Assembly: GCF_021117425.1 (NCBI RefSeq)
Contig: NZ_CP088298.1
Span: 3,348,001 to 3,412,000, forward strand
From: Brevibacterium zhoupengii
Lineage (GTDB): Bacteria > Actinomycetota > Actinomycetes > Actinomycetales > Brevibacteriaceae
DNA length: 64,000 bases
Direction of reading: 5' to 3'
Positions 16,142-23,755 of this stretch are shown here, in pieces; the first letter of the stretch is position 1; every line of letters starts with the position of its first letter. Made by a program: the position numbers and the translations under genes. The notes beneath the pieces are model-generated. The model saw only the letters and a list, made by a program, of their open reading frames with translations, had not been told where the DNA came from and did no database searches.

Positions 16142-16815
16142 GACGCTGCCCCAAGTGCTCGATCGCCATTGAAGGTGTTTGGACCCGATGTCCGCTGTGT
16201 GCTGCGCCCGCCGAGGTGGACGCGGTGGGCGACGCAGCGCCGAGTCCGCTGCCGACGGTTCCTCTCACGTTCTCGAGGCGTCGGCTGCTCAGGAGACTGT
16301 TCCTGACGTCGCTCTTCGTGATCGCGGTGTCCTTCGCTGCCCAGCTCGTGTTTGGCCACCGACCCGAAGGCTTCGGCGTGCTTCGCTCCGGTTGGCTGGG
16401 AGTGGCCGCCATGTGGCTCGTCGTCCTCATGGCGGTGAGCAAACGACGCAATGTCGCCAAGGGCACCGTGTATCTCGTCGTCCTCATCGGCTTGGTCTGC
16501 GTGTACTGGGACTACCTCACCGGTTGGCGGGCGTGGTCGCTGACGTACGCGGTGCCGATCGTCTGTGCTTCATCCATTGCCGCCCTGCTGATCATGGTCA
16601 GGGCGATGCGCTTCGAAGCGACGGAGTACATAATCTACGGCGGTTTGGCGGCAATCCTGGGCCTGGCACCCATCGGGTTCCTCACATTCGGCTGGGTCAC
16701 CTACCCCCTGCCCTCGGCTGTCTGCGGTGCTCTCAGCATCCTCGCTCTGGTGCTGCTGCAGCTTGCCCGGGGCCGGGAGGTCCGCCTCGAACTCGCCAGA
16801 CGACTGCATCTCTGA
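16138..16815 (+). CDS. Zinc-ribbon multi-pass membrane protein (DUF6320-like)
   Basis: Starts with GTG at 16138, overlapping the previous stop. The N-terminus has a compact zinc ribbon C4-PK-C7 and C18-PL-C21. After a short linker come about six hydrophobic helices (near residues 62-83, 92-106, 112-128, 135-155, 162-185 and 190-208) and a short basic tail. It is 225 aa. The pattern of N-terminal CPKC/CPLC followed by membrane helices matches the DUF6320 group. A membrane scaffold or sensor for the two upstream enzymes is plausible but unproven. Confidence 0.7.
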   Translation: MRRCPKCSIAIEGVWTRCPLCAAPAEVDAVGDAAPSPLPTVPLTFSRRRLLRRLFLTSLFVIAVSFAAQLVFGHRPEGFGVLRSGWLGVAAMWLVVLMAVSKRRNVAKGTVYLVVLIGLVCVYWDYLTGWRAWSLTYAVPIVCASSIAALLIMVRAMRFEATEYIIYGGLAAILGLAPIGFLTFGWVTYPLPSAVCGALSILALVLLQLARGREVRLELARRLHL

Positions 16816-16860
16816 AAGCCGCGCACCCAGTCGAGACCGGCCCTCGCCGAGGCAGCCAGT

Positions 16861-17859
16861 TCAGTCCCTGGTCTGCTCCGGCAGCATCCCCGCGGCCTCG
16901 ACCGCGCTGCGCACGATCTCGTCGAGATCGAACTCGGCCTTCCAGCTCAACAGTGCGCCGATGCGGGAGACATCGGCGACGAGCGCGGGCGGGTCGCCTG
17001 CACGACGCTCGCCCATTTCGGGCACGATGTCACGGCCGGTCGCCTCGGCGATGGCGTCGATGACCTCCTTCACAGACGCTCCGGTTCCCGTGCCCACGTT
17101 GAACACCGTCTCCGAGGTGTCGCCGGACTTCATGTAATCAAGCGCGGCGATGTGCGCCTCGGCCAGGTCCTTGACGTGGACGTAGTCGCGGATGCAGGTG
17201 CCGTCGGCGGTGTCGTAGTCGTCACCGAAGATGATGGGGGCTTTTCCGTCAGCGATGCACCCGAGGACGATCGGGATGAGGTTCATGACGGCGGTGTCGG
17301 CGAGTTCGGGCCAGCCAGCTCCGGCAACATTGAAGTAGCGCAGCTTCACGGCGTTGAATTTCTGCCCGCGCATCTTCGCCGAGGTGATCGCATTGTCGAT
17401 CATCCATTCGCCGATGAGCTTCGTCTGGCCGTAGGGGTTGATCGGTCGGCAGTCGAGGTCCTCGGCGACCATCTCGACATCGGGCATGCCGTAGGTTGCG
17501 GCCGAGGAGGAGAAGACGAGAGATTCGATGCCAGTACGTTCAGCCGCGGCAAGGACGTTCGTGAGCCCGCCGATGTTCTGGCGGTAGTACATGATGGGTT
17601 CTTCGACGGACTCCCCCACCTGCTTCTTCGCGGCGAAGTGGATGATCGAGTCCACCGAATGCTCTTCGATCGCAGCGACGAGGCGGTCCTCGGCATCGGC
17701 AGCCGCAAGGTCGAGGCTGACGATCGGCAGACCGGTGACTCGGCTTTCGATACCGGTGGAGAGATCGTCGACGACGAGGACGTCATCACCGCGCTCGGAC
17801 AGCAGCCGCACCACGTGGGAGCCGATGTAGCCGGCCCCTCCAGTCACCAGAACACTCAT
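16861..17859 (-). CDS. galE: UDP-glucose 4-epimerase
   Basis: Interconverts UDP-glucose and UDP-galactose for surface polysaccharide and Leloir metabolism. The extended SDR has GGAGYIGSH at residues 7-15, the SSSAATYG catalytic Ser/Thr segment, and NPYGQTK with catalytic Tyr and Lys. LRYFNVAGA, the RDYVHVKDLA motif and NVGTGTGASV are all present. At 332 aa it is complete. It stands alone, divergent from the membrane protein at 18100 and convergent with the acyltransferase operon. Confidence 0.93.
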   Translation of the reverse strand: MSVLVTGGAGYIGSHVVRLLSERGDDVLVVDDLSTGIESRVTGLPIVSLDLAAADAEDRLVAAIEEHSVDSIIHFAAKKQVGESVEEPIMYYRQNIGGLTNVLAAAERTGIESLVFSSSAATYGMPDVEMVAEDLDCRPINPYGQTKLIGEWMIDNAITSAKMRGQKFNAVKLRYFNVAGAGWPELADTAVMNLIPIVLGCIADGKAPIIFGDDYDTADGTCIRDYVHVKDLAEAHIAALDYMKSGDTSETVFNVGTGTGASVKEVIDAIAEATGRDIVPEMGERRAGDPPALVADVSRIGALLSWKAEFDLDEIVRSAVEAAGMLPEQTRD

Positions 17860-18099
17860 GTGCCGATCTCACTTTCACTAGCTCTCTCACAGCGGTCGAT
17901 ACGCTGCGTCATACCCACATCAGAATACGTGACCATCCTGCTTCCCAGACATCAGGACGCACTGAGTGAGCAGTGTGGAAATACCCGAAGTCAGCTCGGC
18001 CTCTGGTCAAACACCGCCATCACTGCGAGAGTGAGAATGTCGGCGAACCGCCCGGCCCCTGCCCCGTGGAGGACACCATGGACGAAAGCACTTGTTGCG

Positions 18100-19137
18100 A
18101 TGCATCTGCTCCTCATCTCTGACCCTGGCCCGCCGAGCCGTCGGGTCGAGGCGATCAAGGACGAGTTCGAAGAGCTGCTGCGGCAGAGTTTCTCTGTCGA
18201 CGTCCACGTCGACACCTGCACCGAGACGATTCGCGTGCAGACAGATCATCAGTTGGAGATGTCGACCCTCGATTCGATCGTGGACAGGTACCCCAGCGCT
18301 GACCTCGTCATCATGTTCACCGACATCCCCCGGCACACCCAGGACAAACCGCTCATCGCCGAGGTGCTGCCGGACCGCAAGGTTGCTGTGGTCTCGAATC
18401 CCACGCTGGGCGCGTTGACCACCCGGCGTCGCCTGCTGAAGATCTTCATGAGCTGCACGAATCAGCTGCTGCCCGATGGCCACACGGCTCCGAAGCACAG
18501 TCTGCCCAGGTGGGGACAATGGTCGAGCCGGGCCGATTCCGGGCGCCGCACCCTGCATGCTCACACCTTCACCGGTGGGACGCGCCTGGTGCTGGGCATG
18601 ACCATGGCCAATGAACCGCTGCGCATGGCACGGAAGCTCTCCCGCGCTCTGGCCGCAGCCTCGGCGACGGGGGCCTTCGGCATCTTCTACAGTTCGATCT
18701 GGCAGATGTCACATCACCTGTCCACGGCCCGCCTGATATCCATCGGACTCATCGCGATCGCAGTGATGGTCGGGTGGCTGCTGACCGTCAACGGCCTCTG
18801 GGACAGACCGGTCAGAGGCCGTCGTGCTCAGGTCGTCTTCTACTACAACCTGTCCACCGTTCTGACCCTGATCATCTGTGTGGGTGCGCTCTATATTCTG
18901 CTGGTCGCGGGCATTCTGTTGGGCAGCCTCATCGTCATCGACCCGGATTTCATGGCCCAGACCATCCACCGGCCGGAGGCGAAGTTCACCAATTATCTCG
19001 ACATCGCCTGGCTCAGCGCCGCGATGGGGGTCGTCGCCGGTGCCCTGGGCTCAACCTTCGACAGCGATGTCGATGTGAAGAACATGACCCACGCTCAGCG
19101 CCTGCGCTCACGTGTCTACGTCGCGGAAGAGGGCTGA
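18100..19137 (+). CDS. Membrane protein with N-terminal soluble domain, unknown family
   Basis: From the ATG at 18100 (MHLLLISDPGPPS) the protein has 345 aa. Residues 1-180 look like a soluble alpha/beta domain (strands LLLISD, ADLVIMFTDIP, KVAVVSNPTLGAL). They are followed by four hydrophobic helices at about 188-207, 212-230, 250-280 and 300-320. The upstream in-frame extension overlaps galE antisense and is not protein-like, so it is excluded; no strong ribosome-binding site is visible. The 3' end overlaps the 3' end of convergent gvpL by 22 bp. I do not recognise the family. Confidence 0.7.
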   Translation: MHLLLISDPGPPSRRVEAIKDEFEELLRQSFSVDVHVDTCTETIRVQTDHQLEMSTLDSIVDRYPSADLVIMFTDIPRHTQDKPLIAEVLPDRKVAVVSNPTLGALTTRRRLLKIFMSCTNQLLPDGHTAPKHSLPRWGQWSSRADSGRRTLHAHTFTGGTRLVLGMTMANEPLRMARKLSRALAAASATGAFGIFYSSIWQMSHHLSTARLISIGLIAIAVMVGWLLTVNGLWDRPVRGRRAQVVFYYNLSTVLTLIICVGALYILLVAGILLGSLIVIDPDFMAQTIHRPEAKFTNYLDIAWLSAAMGVVAGALGSTFDSDVDVKNMTHAQRLRSRVYVAEEG

Positions 19138-19952
19138 TCCTGACCGGACATGCCGGCAAACGCGTCGGACATGTCGGCAAATGAGTACGGCGGCCAGGGG
19201 CCCAGGAATCGGATGGAAACGGCTGGCTGCTCGTTCTGAATTGAGGTCAGCTCGGCTCCCAGATTCTGGATGCCTGGTTCAGTGACCAAACACGAGGCCA
19301 TGAGGATCGGAGTCTGTCTCGCTTCCCGAGGCGGGGTACGATACTCCTCGATACCCAGGCACTGTTCGGCGATCCGAGCTCTCAGGGCAGGATAGAGGTC
19401 GTCGGCCTCTCGATCTGCAAGCTCCTTCTCGGTCTTCTCCAGACGCTTCTCCAACAGTCGACGGACTCCCGCAGGGCGGTCTTCCATATCGTCTTTGATT
19501 CTCCGAACCTCGCCGTTGGCTTCGACGAAGGCGCTTCGGTCCAGCGAGATCTCGACTCGCAGCTCCGAGGTGCCGTCCAAGTCGCCCAAACGCGCAGACA
19601 GCGCACCCTTCGACTCCTCCAACCACCTTTCGAGCTGGACGGTCGACGTTGCTCCCGATTCGGTGTCCGGGCGCACGATCACATTGAAGGAGACCGGAAG
19701 CACGCTTCCTGCTCCCTGCCATCCGTCCTCAACGACCTCGCTGTGCTGCAGGATCCATCGCTTCACATCGTCATCAGGACCGTCGTAGGGCCCGCCAGTG
19801 TGCGTGTGGACCACCGCGCGGGGCCCCTCGGGGTTCCCGATCAGATGCACCGCCGACCCGTCGATGCCGTTGACCTTGGGCGTGTAATCACCGGCGGGCA
19901 CAATGGCGTAGACATAGAGCTTGGGCGCCGCAGCGCCATTGTCGTCTGTCAC
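19116..19952 (-). CDS. gvpL: Gas vesicle protein GvpL/GvpF family
   Basis: A 278-aa GvpF/L protein starting at GTG 19952, which overlaps the GvpK stop (GTGA). Hallmarks: the first strand KLYVYAIVPAG, the mid-protein VLPVSFNVIV pattern, the Arg/Glu-rich helix KRLEKTEKELADREADDLY, and the C-terminal phrase VSIRFLGPWPPYSFADM, the most conserved GvpF/L signature. These proteins are minor components or chaperones in gas vesicle assembly. It is the last gene of the operon and the second GvpF/L copy (the other is at 22559). Its end overlaps the convergent membrane-protein gene. Confidence 0.9.
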   Translation of the reverse strand: MTDDNGAAAPKLYVYAIVPAGDYTPKVNGIDGSAVHLIGNPEGPRAVVHTHTGGPYDGPDDDVKRWILQHSEVVEDGWQGAGSVLPVSFNVIVRPDTESGATSTVQLERWLEESKGALSARLGDLDGTSELRVEISLDRSAFVEANGEVRRIKDDMEDRPAGVRRLLEKRLEKTEKELADREADDLYPALRARIAEQCLGIEEYRTPPREARQTPILMASCLVTEPGIQNLGAELTSIQNEQPAVSIRFLGPWPPYSFADMSDAFAGMSGQDQPSSAT

Positions 19953-20272
19953 TTGATATCCTTCGAGGTCTCTTCGGCCCATCTGGCTGGGTTGATGAGT
20001 TTGTCGACCACCTCGTCGACGACGTCGTCGAGTCCGCGATGCAGATCGTCAACGGAGCCGGTGATGCCGTGCTCGGCCTTGATCTGGTCCATGGCCTCAT
20101 CGAGTTCTAAGAGTGCCTCGCCGAGGCGGTTCTGTTCGTCCTCGGTGAGGTCACCGCCTTCCATGCGCCGCACGGCCTGCGTCTCCAGCGCTTCCTGAAT
20201 CACCTCGACGAGGGTGACGACCAAGGTGAGGACGCCGTGCTTGAGGCTCTCTTCATCCACATTCAGTGCCAT
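19949..20272 (-). CDS. gvpK: Gas vesicle protein GvpK
   Basis: A 107-aa protein with the GvpK pattern: ESLKHGVLTLVVTLVEVIQE, then LETQAVRRMEGGDLT and a helix ERLGEALLELDEAM-like in this copy (LGEALLELDEAMDQI), followed by HGITGSVDDLHRGLDDVVD. GvpK is needed for vesicle assembly in several bacteria. The ATG at 20272 lies inside the end of the preceding Gvp/PH-fusion gene (10-bp overlap) with GGAG just upstream, indicating translational coupling. Confidence 0.9.
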   Translation of the reverse strand: MALNVDEESLKHGVLTLVVTLVEVIQEALETQAVRRMEGGDLTEDEQNRLGEALLELDEAMDQIKAEHGITGSVDDLHRGLDDVVDEVVDKLINPARWAEETSKDIK

Positions 20273-21231
20273 GACTCTCCTTCTTCGGTCTTCTCGCGCG
20301 AATCGTCGGCAGCCGGATCCTGTTGCTCGAATGCGCTCCATTGTTCGAGCTCGTCGCACCAGCCGTCGATGTCATCCGCGGCCAGTCGTATCGAAGACTG
20401 CTCGGTCTCGACGAACAGAATACGTGCCTTGTTGGTGGGGTTGTCGTGCTTCTCCCAGCGCAGATTCCGCACTTGCGAGGCAGAGATCCTCACCAGCGCG
20501 CGGCTGTCCATCGGGGACTTCCAGGTGAGATCACGGCCCGTCAGGACTGCCTCGCCGCCCCGCCATGTCCCTCCGCTCGACAGCGTCTCCAGGTACCACA
20601 TTCGGCCCTGCTTCAGCGGTTGTGGCGACGAGCTCGAGACTCGACCTGTCGAGGGTTGCAGTGCGGCCCCTCGCTGTTCCTGAACCAGACGGATCAGGCG
20701 TTCGGGTTCAAGGGCGGACAGCTTCGATTCGCTGCCATCGTTGAGTCGGACGAGGATGCGAATGCGCTCCTCGCCCCCGATCGAGGGCTCCGACAGCGGC
20801 GTGATGGATTCTATTGAACTCAGCTTCGCCTGCCACAGTGTCTCCGCCGGATCGCGTCGGTGGATGATCAGTCGCTGCGAGGTGAGGTAGGCGCTGCCGG
20901 GTCGCCAGGTGCGATAGAAGTTGTCCTGGTAATGTCCCCCCGCCATCTTGGCCAGGATCTCTTCGTCCTCGGCCAAAGGCAGGTGCGCGCGGACCGACTG
21001 CTGGACCCACTTTCGGGTGTCTTCATCCCATTGACGCATCATCCCGTATTCGAGCATCGTCTCGATCCCAGCAATGGTCGCGCGCAGGTTGATCCCGATG
21101 AGAGGTATGTCTGAGACGGAGATGATGAGGTCGAGATTCAGGTACACGCCCTTGTTGAGGAGCACCTCAATGAGATCAGGCAGGGTCGCCCGGGGATCCC
21201 GGGTGGGCTGCATGATCGCGTCGTCGGCCAT
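20263..21231 (-). CDS. GvpA/J-type domain fused to two PH/GRAM-like domains
   Basis: A 322-aa protein; the ATG at 21231 follows AGG with 6-nt spacing (GTG at 21234 is an alternative). Residues about 15-75 are a gas-vesicle structural-type domain: LPDLIEVLLNKGVYLNLDLI then SVSDIPLIGINLRATIAGIET. The rest is not found in usual GvpJ/GvpS. About 105-190 reads as a PH/GRAM-like sandwich (GSAYLTSQRLIIHRRDP, RIRILVRLNDG). About 205-300 repeats the pattern (GGEAVLTGRDLTWKSP, ARILFVETEQSSIRLA, ending DDIDGWCDEL). The added domains may bind lipid or protein. It sits between GvpJ and GvpK in the operon with tight spacing. Confidence 0.75.
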   Translation of the reverse strand: MADDAIMQPTRDPRATLPDLIEVLLNKGVYLNLDLIISVSDIPLIGINLRATIAGIETMLEYGMMRQWDEDTRKWVQQSVRAHLPLAEDEEILAKMAGGHYQDNFYRTWRPGSAYLTSQRLIIHRRDPAETLWQAKLSSIESITPLSEPSIGGEERIRILVRLNDGSESKLSALEPERLIRLVQEQRGAALQPSTGRVSSSSPQPLKQGRMWYLETLSSGGTWRGGEAVLTGRDLTWKSPMDSRALVRISASQVRNLRWEKHDNPTNKARILFVETEQSSIRLAADDIDGWCDELEQWSAFEQQDPAADDSREKTEEGESWH

Positions 21232-21238
21232 CACCGAC

Positions 21239-21670
21239 CTACTTGCGCTCGGATGACTTCTCGGACTCCGTGGAGGACTGTTTGAGTTCCGCAGCGCCGC
21301 CGGACTCCACTTGCTTGGAGTGAGCACTCTGCCATCCGCACCAGGGGCAGTACGCGTTCATCAGCTGCGCCAGCTCGGCGCGCTTACCGCATTCTGGGCA
21401 GGTGTCCTTCTGCTCGATCGCTTCCTTCCAAGCCACAGTGTCGCGATCCGTGCCGGCGGGGAAGTCCAGTCCATAGCGTGCTGCTGTCTCGAACGACGCC
21501 AGGGCTGCCCTGATCCGAATGCCGAGGAGTTCGACTCCTGCCACTGAGACCATGATGTCGGCGTTGAGGACCAGGCCTTTGTCCAGCAGCGTCTCCACCA
21601 CGTGGAGGAGAGTCCCCTCCTGGCTGCGCTGTGGCTGCATCGCACTGTTCGACTGGTTCGTAATACTCAT
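21239..21670 (-). CDS. gvpJ: GvpJ/GvpA-type gas vesicle protein with a C-terminal zinc-ribbon-like motif
   Basis: A 143-aa protein. Residues about 18-70 are the gas vesicle structural domain (LLHVVETLLDKGLVLNADIM, VAGVELLGIRIRAALASFET). After a short linker comes C91-PE-C94 and C108-PW-C111, a four-cysteine treble-clef/zinc-ribbon pattern, then a hydrophilic tail. Canonical GvpJ proteins lack four paired cysteines, so metal binding or redox control is possible. The stop lies 7 bp before the next gene. It is assigned GvpJ rather than GvpA by its longer sequence and operon position after GvpO. Confidence 0.8.
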   Translation of the reverse strand: MSITNQSNSAMQPQRSQEGTLLHVVETLLDKGLVLNADIMVSVAGVELLGIRIRAALASFETAARYGLDFPAGTDRDTVAWKEAIEQKDTCPECGKRAELAQLMNAYCPWCGWQSAHSKQVESGGAAELKQSSTESEKSSERK

Positions 21671-21774
21671 ATCGTCGGCTTCCTATCGGCTGCTGTCCCG
21701 AGTGTGGTTGTGTGGTCGTCGGTCTGGCCCGGACCCAGTGGACACGAGTCAGTGGACCCAACCGCTGAGGCTGA

Positions 21775-22299
21775 TCACTCGGATGGCCGTCCCCGGACAT
21801 AGCGGTTCTGTCGGCTGTACTCGAGGAGTTCGCCCTGCTCGTCGAGCTGGATGTCGTATTCGGCCAGCAGATCGGCGGTGTCGGGAACGCGACGAGATTC
21901 CACGACTTCGAGTCGCACGGCCCAGTGGTCATCTGCCCAGCGTGCACCGACGACCGATTCCGGGGACCGGCCAGTGAGCGCACTGAACTGTTCGACGGCC
22001 TTCTTGACTGCTTGCACAGTCGAGACCCTGGCTGGTTCCGATGCCGTCGTCGACTCCTCGGACTTCGGTGCGCTGGACTTGGGCGCGCTGGATTTCGTCG
22101 CACTCGATGTGGTCGCGCTGGCCTTCGATTTCACAGGACGAGATTTCGACGACGCCGCAGCGGTCGACCGGCGTGGTGATTCGGACGAGGCTGTCCGCCT
22201 CGGCCGCCTCTTCTCGCCGCTGTCCTGCTGAGGCGAGCCTTCGGACGAGGCCCCACCCTGTGCGGCCTGCTTCTCGTCCGTGCTTGTCTCTTCGCTCAT
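21775..22299 (-). CDS. gvpO: Gas vesicle protein GvpO
   Basis: A 174-aa protein. The N-terminal about 90 residues are a Ser/Lys/Pro/Ala-rich disordered tail with repeated SSAPK units. The C-terminal about 80 residues carry the GvpO domain: AVKKAVEQFSALTGRSPESVVG, then DDHWAVRLEVVESRRVPDTADLLAEYDIQLDEQGELLEYSR-type strands ending in RNRYVRG-like QNRYVRG. In Streptomyces-type clusters GvpO accompanies GvpA, F and G. The ATGA overlap with gvpG (22296-22299) indicates coupling. Confidence 0.88.
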   Translation of the reverse strand: MSEETSTDEKQAAQGGASSEGSPQQDSGEKRRPRRTASSESPRRSTAAASSKSRPVKSKASATTSSATKSSAPKSSAPKSEESTTASEPARVSTVQAVKKAVEQFSALTGRSPESVVGARWADDHWAVRLEVVESRRVPDTADLLAEYDIQLDEQGELLEYSRQNRYVRGRPSE

Positions 22300-22550
22300 G
22301 GGTTCTCCTTCGATTTACGTCGACGAGTGGATTCCAATAGACGCGCGACCAAATCTCGCTCCAGCTTATCGGCTTCCTCATCGCTGATGGCGCCGGAATC
22401 TTTGGCCGCGGAAACCTCTTCCAACTGCCGTCGAATCGCACTGGGATCGTAATAGCGCTTCTCAGCTTCGCTGTGAACCTGCTCAGCCACCCAGACGGTC
22501 CCCTTGAGAGGGGCCAGAGGAGCACCGAGGATCGCTGAAAATATTCCCAT
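22296..22550 (-). CDS. gvpG: Gas vesicle protein GvpG
   Basis: An 84-aa protein of GvpG size and pattern: an N-terminal hydrophobic stretch (GIFSAILGAPLAPLKGTVWVAEQV) followed by charged helices with YYDPSAIRRQLEEVSAAKDSG and the ISDEEADKLERDLVARLLE motif. GvpG is a small helical accessory/assembly protein. It lies 8 bp after gvpF and overlaps gvpO. Confidence 0.9.
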   Translation of the reverse strand: MGIFSAILGAPLAPLKGTVWVAEQVHSEAEKRYYDPSAIRRQLEEVSAAKDSGAISDEEADKLERDLVARLLESTRRRKSKENP

Positions 22551-22558
22551 GACGACTC

Positions 22559-23311
22559 CTACATCTCAGGAACGAAATCGTAGGGAGCCTGCGGTCCGAC
22601 GAACCGAAACCGCATGCGGTCCTGATTCGCCTCCGCCAACTTGTCAATGGCGTCGTCGAACTCCGCCAGTGACTCCTGGGCAAGCAGCACAGCGACTTCG
22701 AACACGTCTTCAGCCTGTCCACTCTCACGCACCGACATATCGGCGGTCAGAGGTTCGAGCTGATTGAGAATCGGTGGACCCTCCGTGGTCTTCCAACTCT
22801 CCATGGTCTTCACCACGATTTCGCCGAGGCGGATGCGTTCGTTTCGTGTCTCGTCCTCATCCGTGCCGGCGATGGTCTCCCTCAGCTCCGCAGCCTCCGG
22901 GTTGTCGAGAAGGATCTCCCGAAGGATCGTGTCCCGGTCGTAGCGGACCAGCAGGGTGTACTGGGACAGTCCAGACAGTCCTTCCAGGGCTTCGACGTAT
23001 TCGGCTTCGCGTGGGGCTAATACTTCACCGGCAATGTCGGCGTCCGCTGGGATGACGGTCCCGAACGCCAGAGGCAGCACTGGTTGCTCAGCGGCAATCC
23101 CGTCGAGGACCGCAATGTGGGCCTTCAGATCGTCCGGGGTACCCAGAACGTCTGTCTCAACGAGATCGGACACCACTGCTGCGACCCGGCCGGAACCGAC
23201 GGCATGCAACTGACTTGCCTGCACACCGCCGGTTCCCTCCGGCAATCCCGTGTCTGCGAGAACGATGCCGTAGAGATACTTATCGCTGTCAGTATCGATG
23301 TCTACGCTCAC
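22559..23311 (-). CDS. gvpF: Gas vesicle protein GvpF
   Basis: A 250-aa GvpF/L-family protein: [12 protein letters not shown] first strand, [22 protein letters not shown], the central acidic helix region, and the closing signature [19 protein letters not shown]. GvpF is a structural or chaperone component that binds GvpA in studied systems. It overlaps the 3' end of the GvpA-type gene by 4 bp and leads directly into gvpG. Confidence 0.92.
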   Translation of the reverse strand: MSVDIDTDSDKYLYGIVLADTGLPEGTGGVQASQLHAVGSGRVAAVVSDLVETDVLGTPDDLKAHIAVLDGIAAEQPVLPLAFGTVIPADADIAGEVLAPREAEYVEALEGLSGLSQYTLLVRYDRDTILREILLDNPEAAELRETIAGTDEDETRNERIRLGEIVVKTMESWKTTEGPPILNQLEPLTADMSVRESGQAEDVFEVAVLLAQESLAEFDDAIDKLAEANQDRMRFRFVGPQAPYDFVPEM

Positions 23312-23724
23312 TCGGAACCAGACGAACTGCGGGCGGGACGTTTGGTCCGACGACGCGGTTTCTCATCCTCGTCATCCGAATCATCAGGTGTCAACGCGTT
23401 CTTAACACCTTCCACGGCTCCTTGGGTCTTGCCCTTAGCGCCGTCTTCGACCATTCCGCCAAGCATCTCCGGCAGATCCCGTCCACCCTGCTGGGTGAGG
23501 TCGAGTCGGTTGGTCGCCTCGGCGAAGCGAAGGTACGTGTCGACACTGGCGATGACGATGCGGGCGTCGATGGTGAGGATTTCGATGCCGACGAGTGAGA
23601 CGCGCACATAGGCATCGATCACGAGTCCTTTGTCGAGGATGATCTCGACGACGTCAGCCAGAGAGCTCGATGATGGACGATCGACATAACTGCCACGTGA
23701 ACGTTCAGCGGTGTTGGTACTCAT
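23308..23724 (-). CDS. gvpA: GvpA-family gas vesicle structural protein with a basic/acidic C-terminal extension
   Basis: A 138-aa protein. Residues about 20-75 contain the GvpA core: [49 protein letters not shown] in pattern, including the conserved DKG and the ARIVIAS helix. Canonical GvpA ends near residue 70-75. Here about 60 extra residues follow ([11 protein letters not shown], then [25 protein letters not shown] charged tail). It is the closest thing to GvpA in the cluster, so it is the best candidate for the shell protein, but the tail would have to be accommodated on the shell. Confidence 0.85.
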   Translation of the reverse strand: MSTNTAERSRGSYVDRPSSSSLADVVEIILDKGLVIDAYVRVSLVGIEILTIDARIVIASVDTYLRFAEATNRLDLTQQGGRDLPEMLGGMVEDGAKGKTQGAVEGVKNALTPDDSDDEDEKPRRRTKRPARSSSGSE

Positions 23725-23755
23725 CTTCTTTACCTACTTCCGATTGGAAGGACGC

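Noticed and set aside
17152..18099. In-frame extension of the 18100 membrane-protein gene
   Set aside because: It runs antisense over galE and is rich in shadow-like Val/Asp/Gly; the conserved part starts at 18100.
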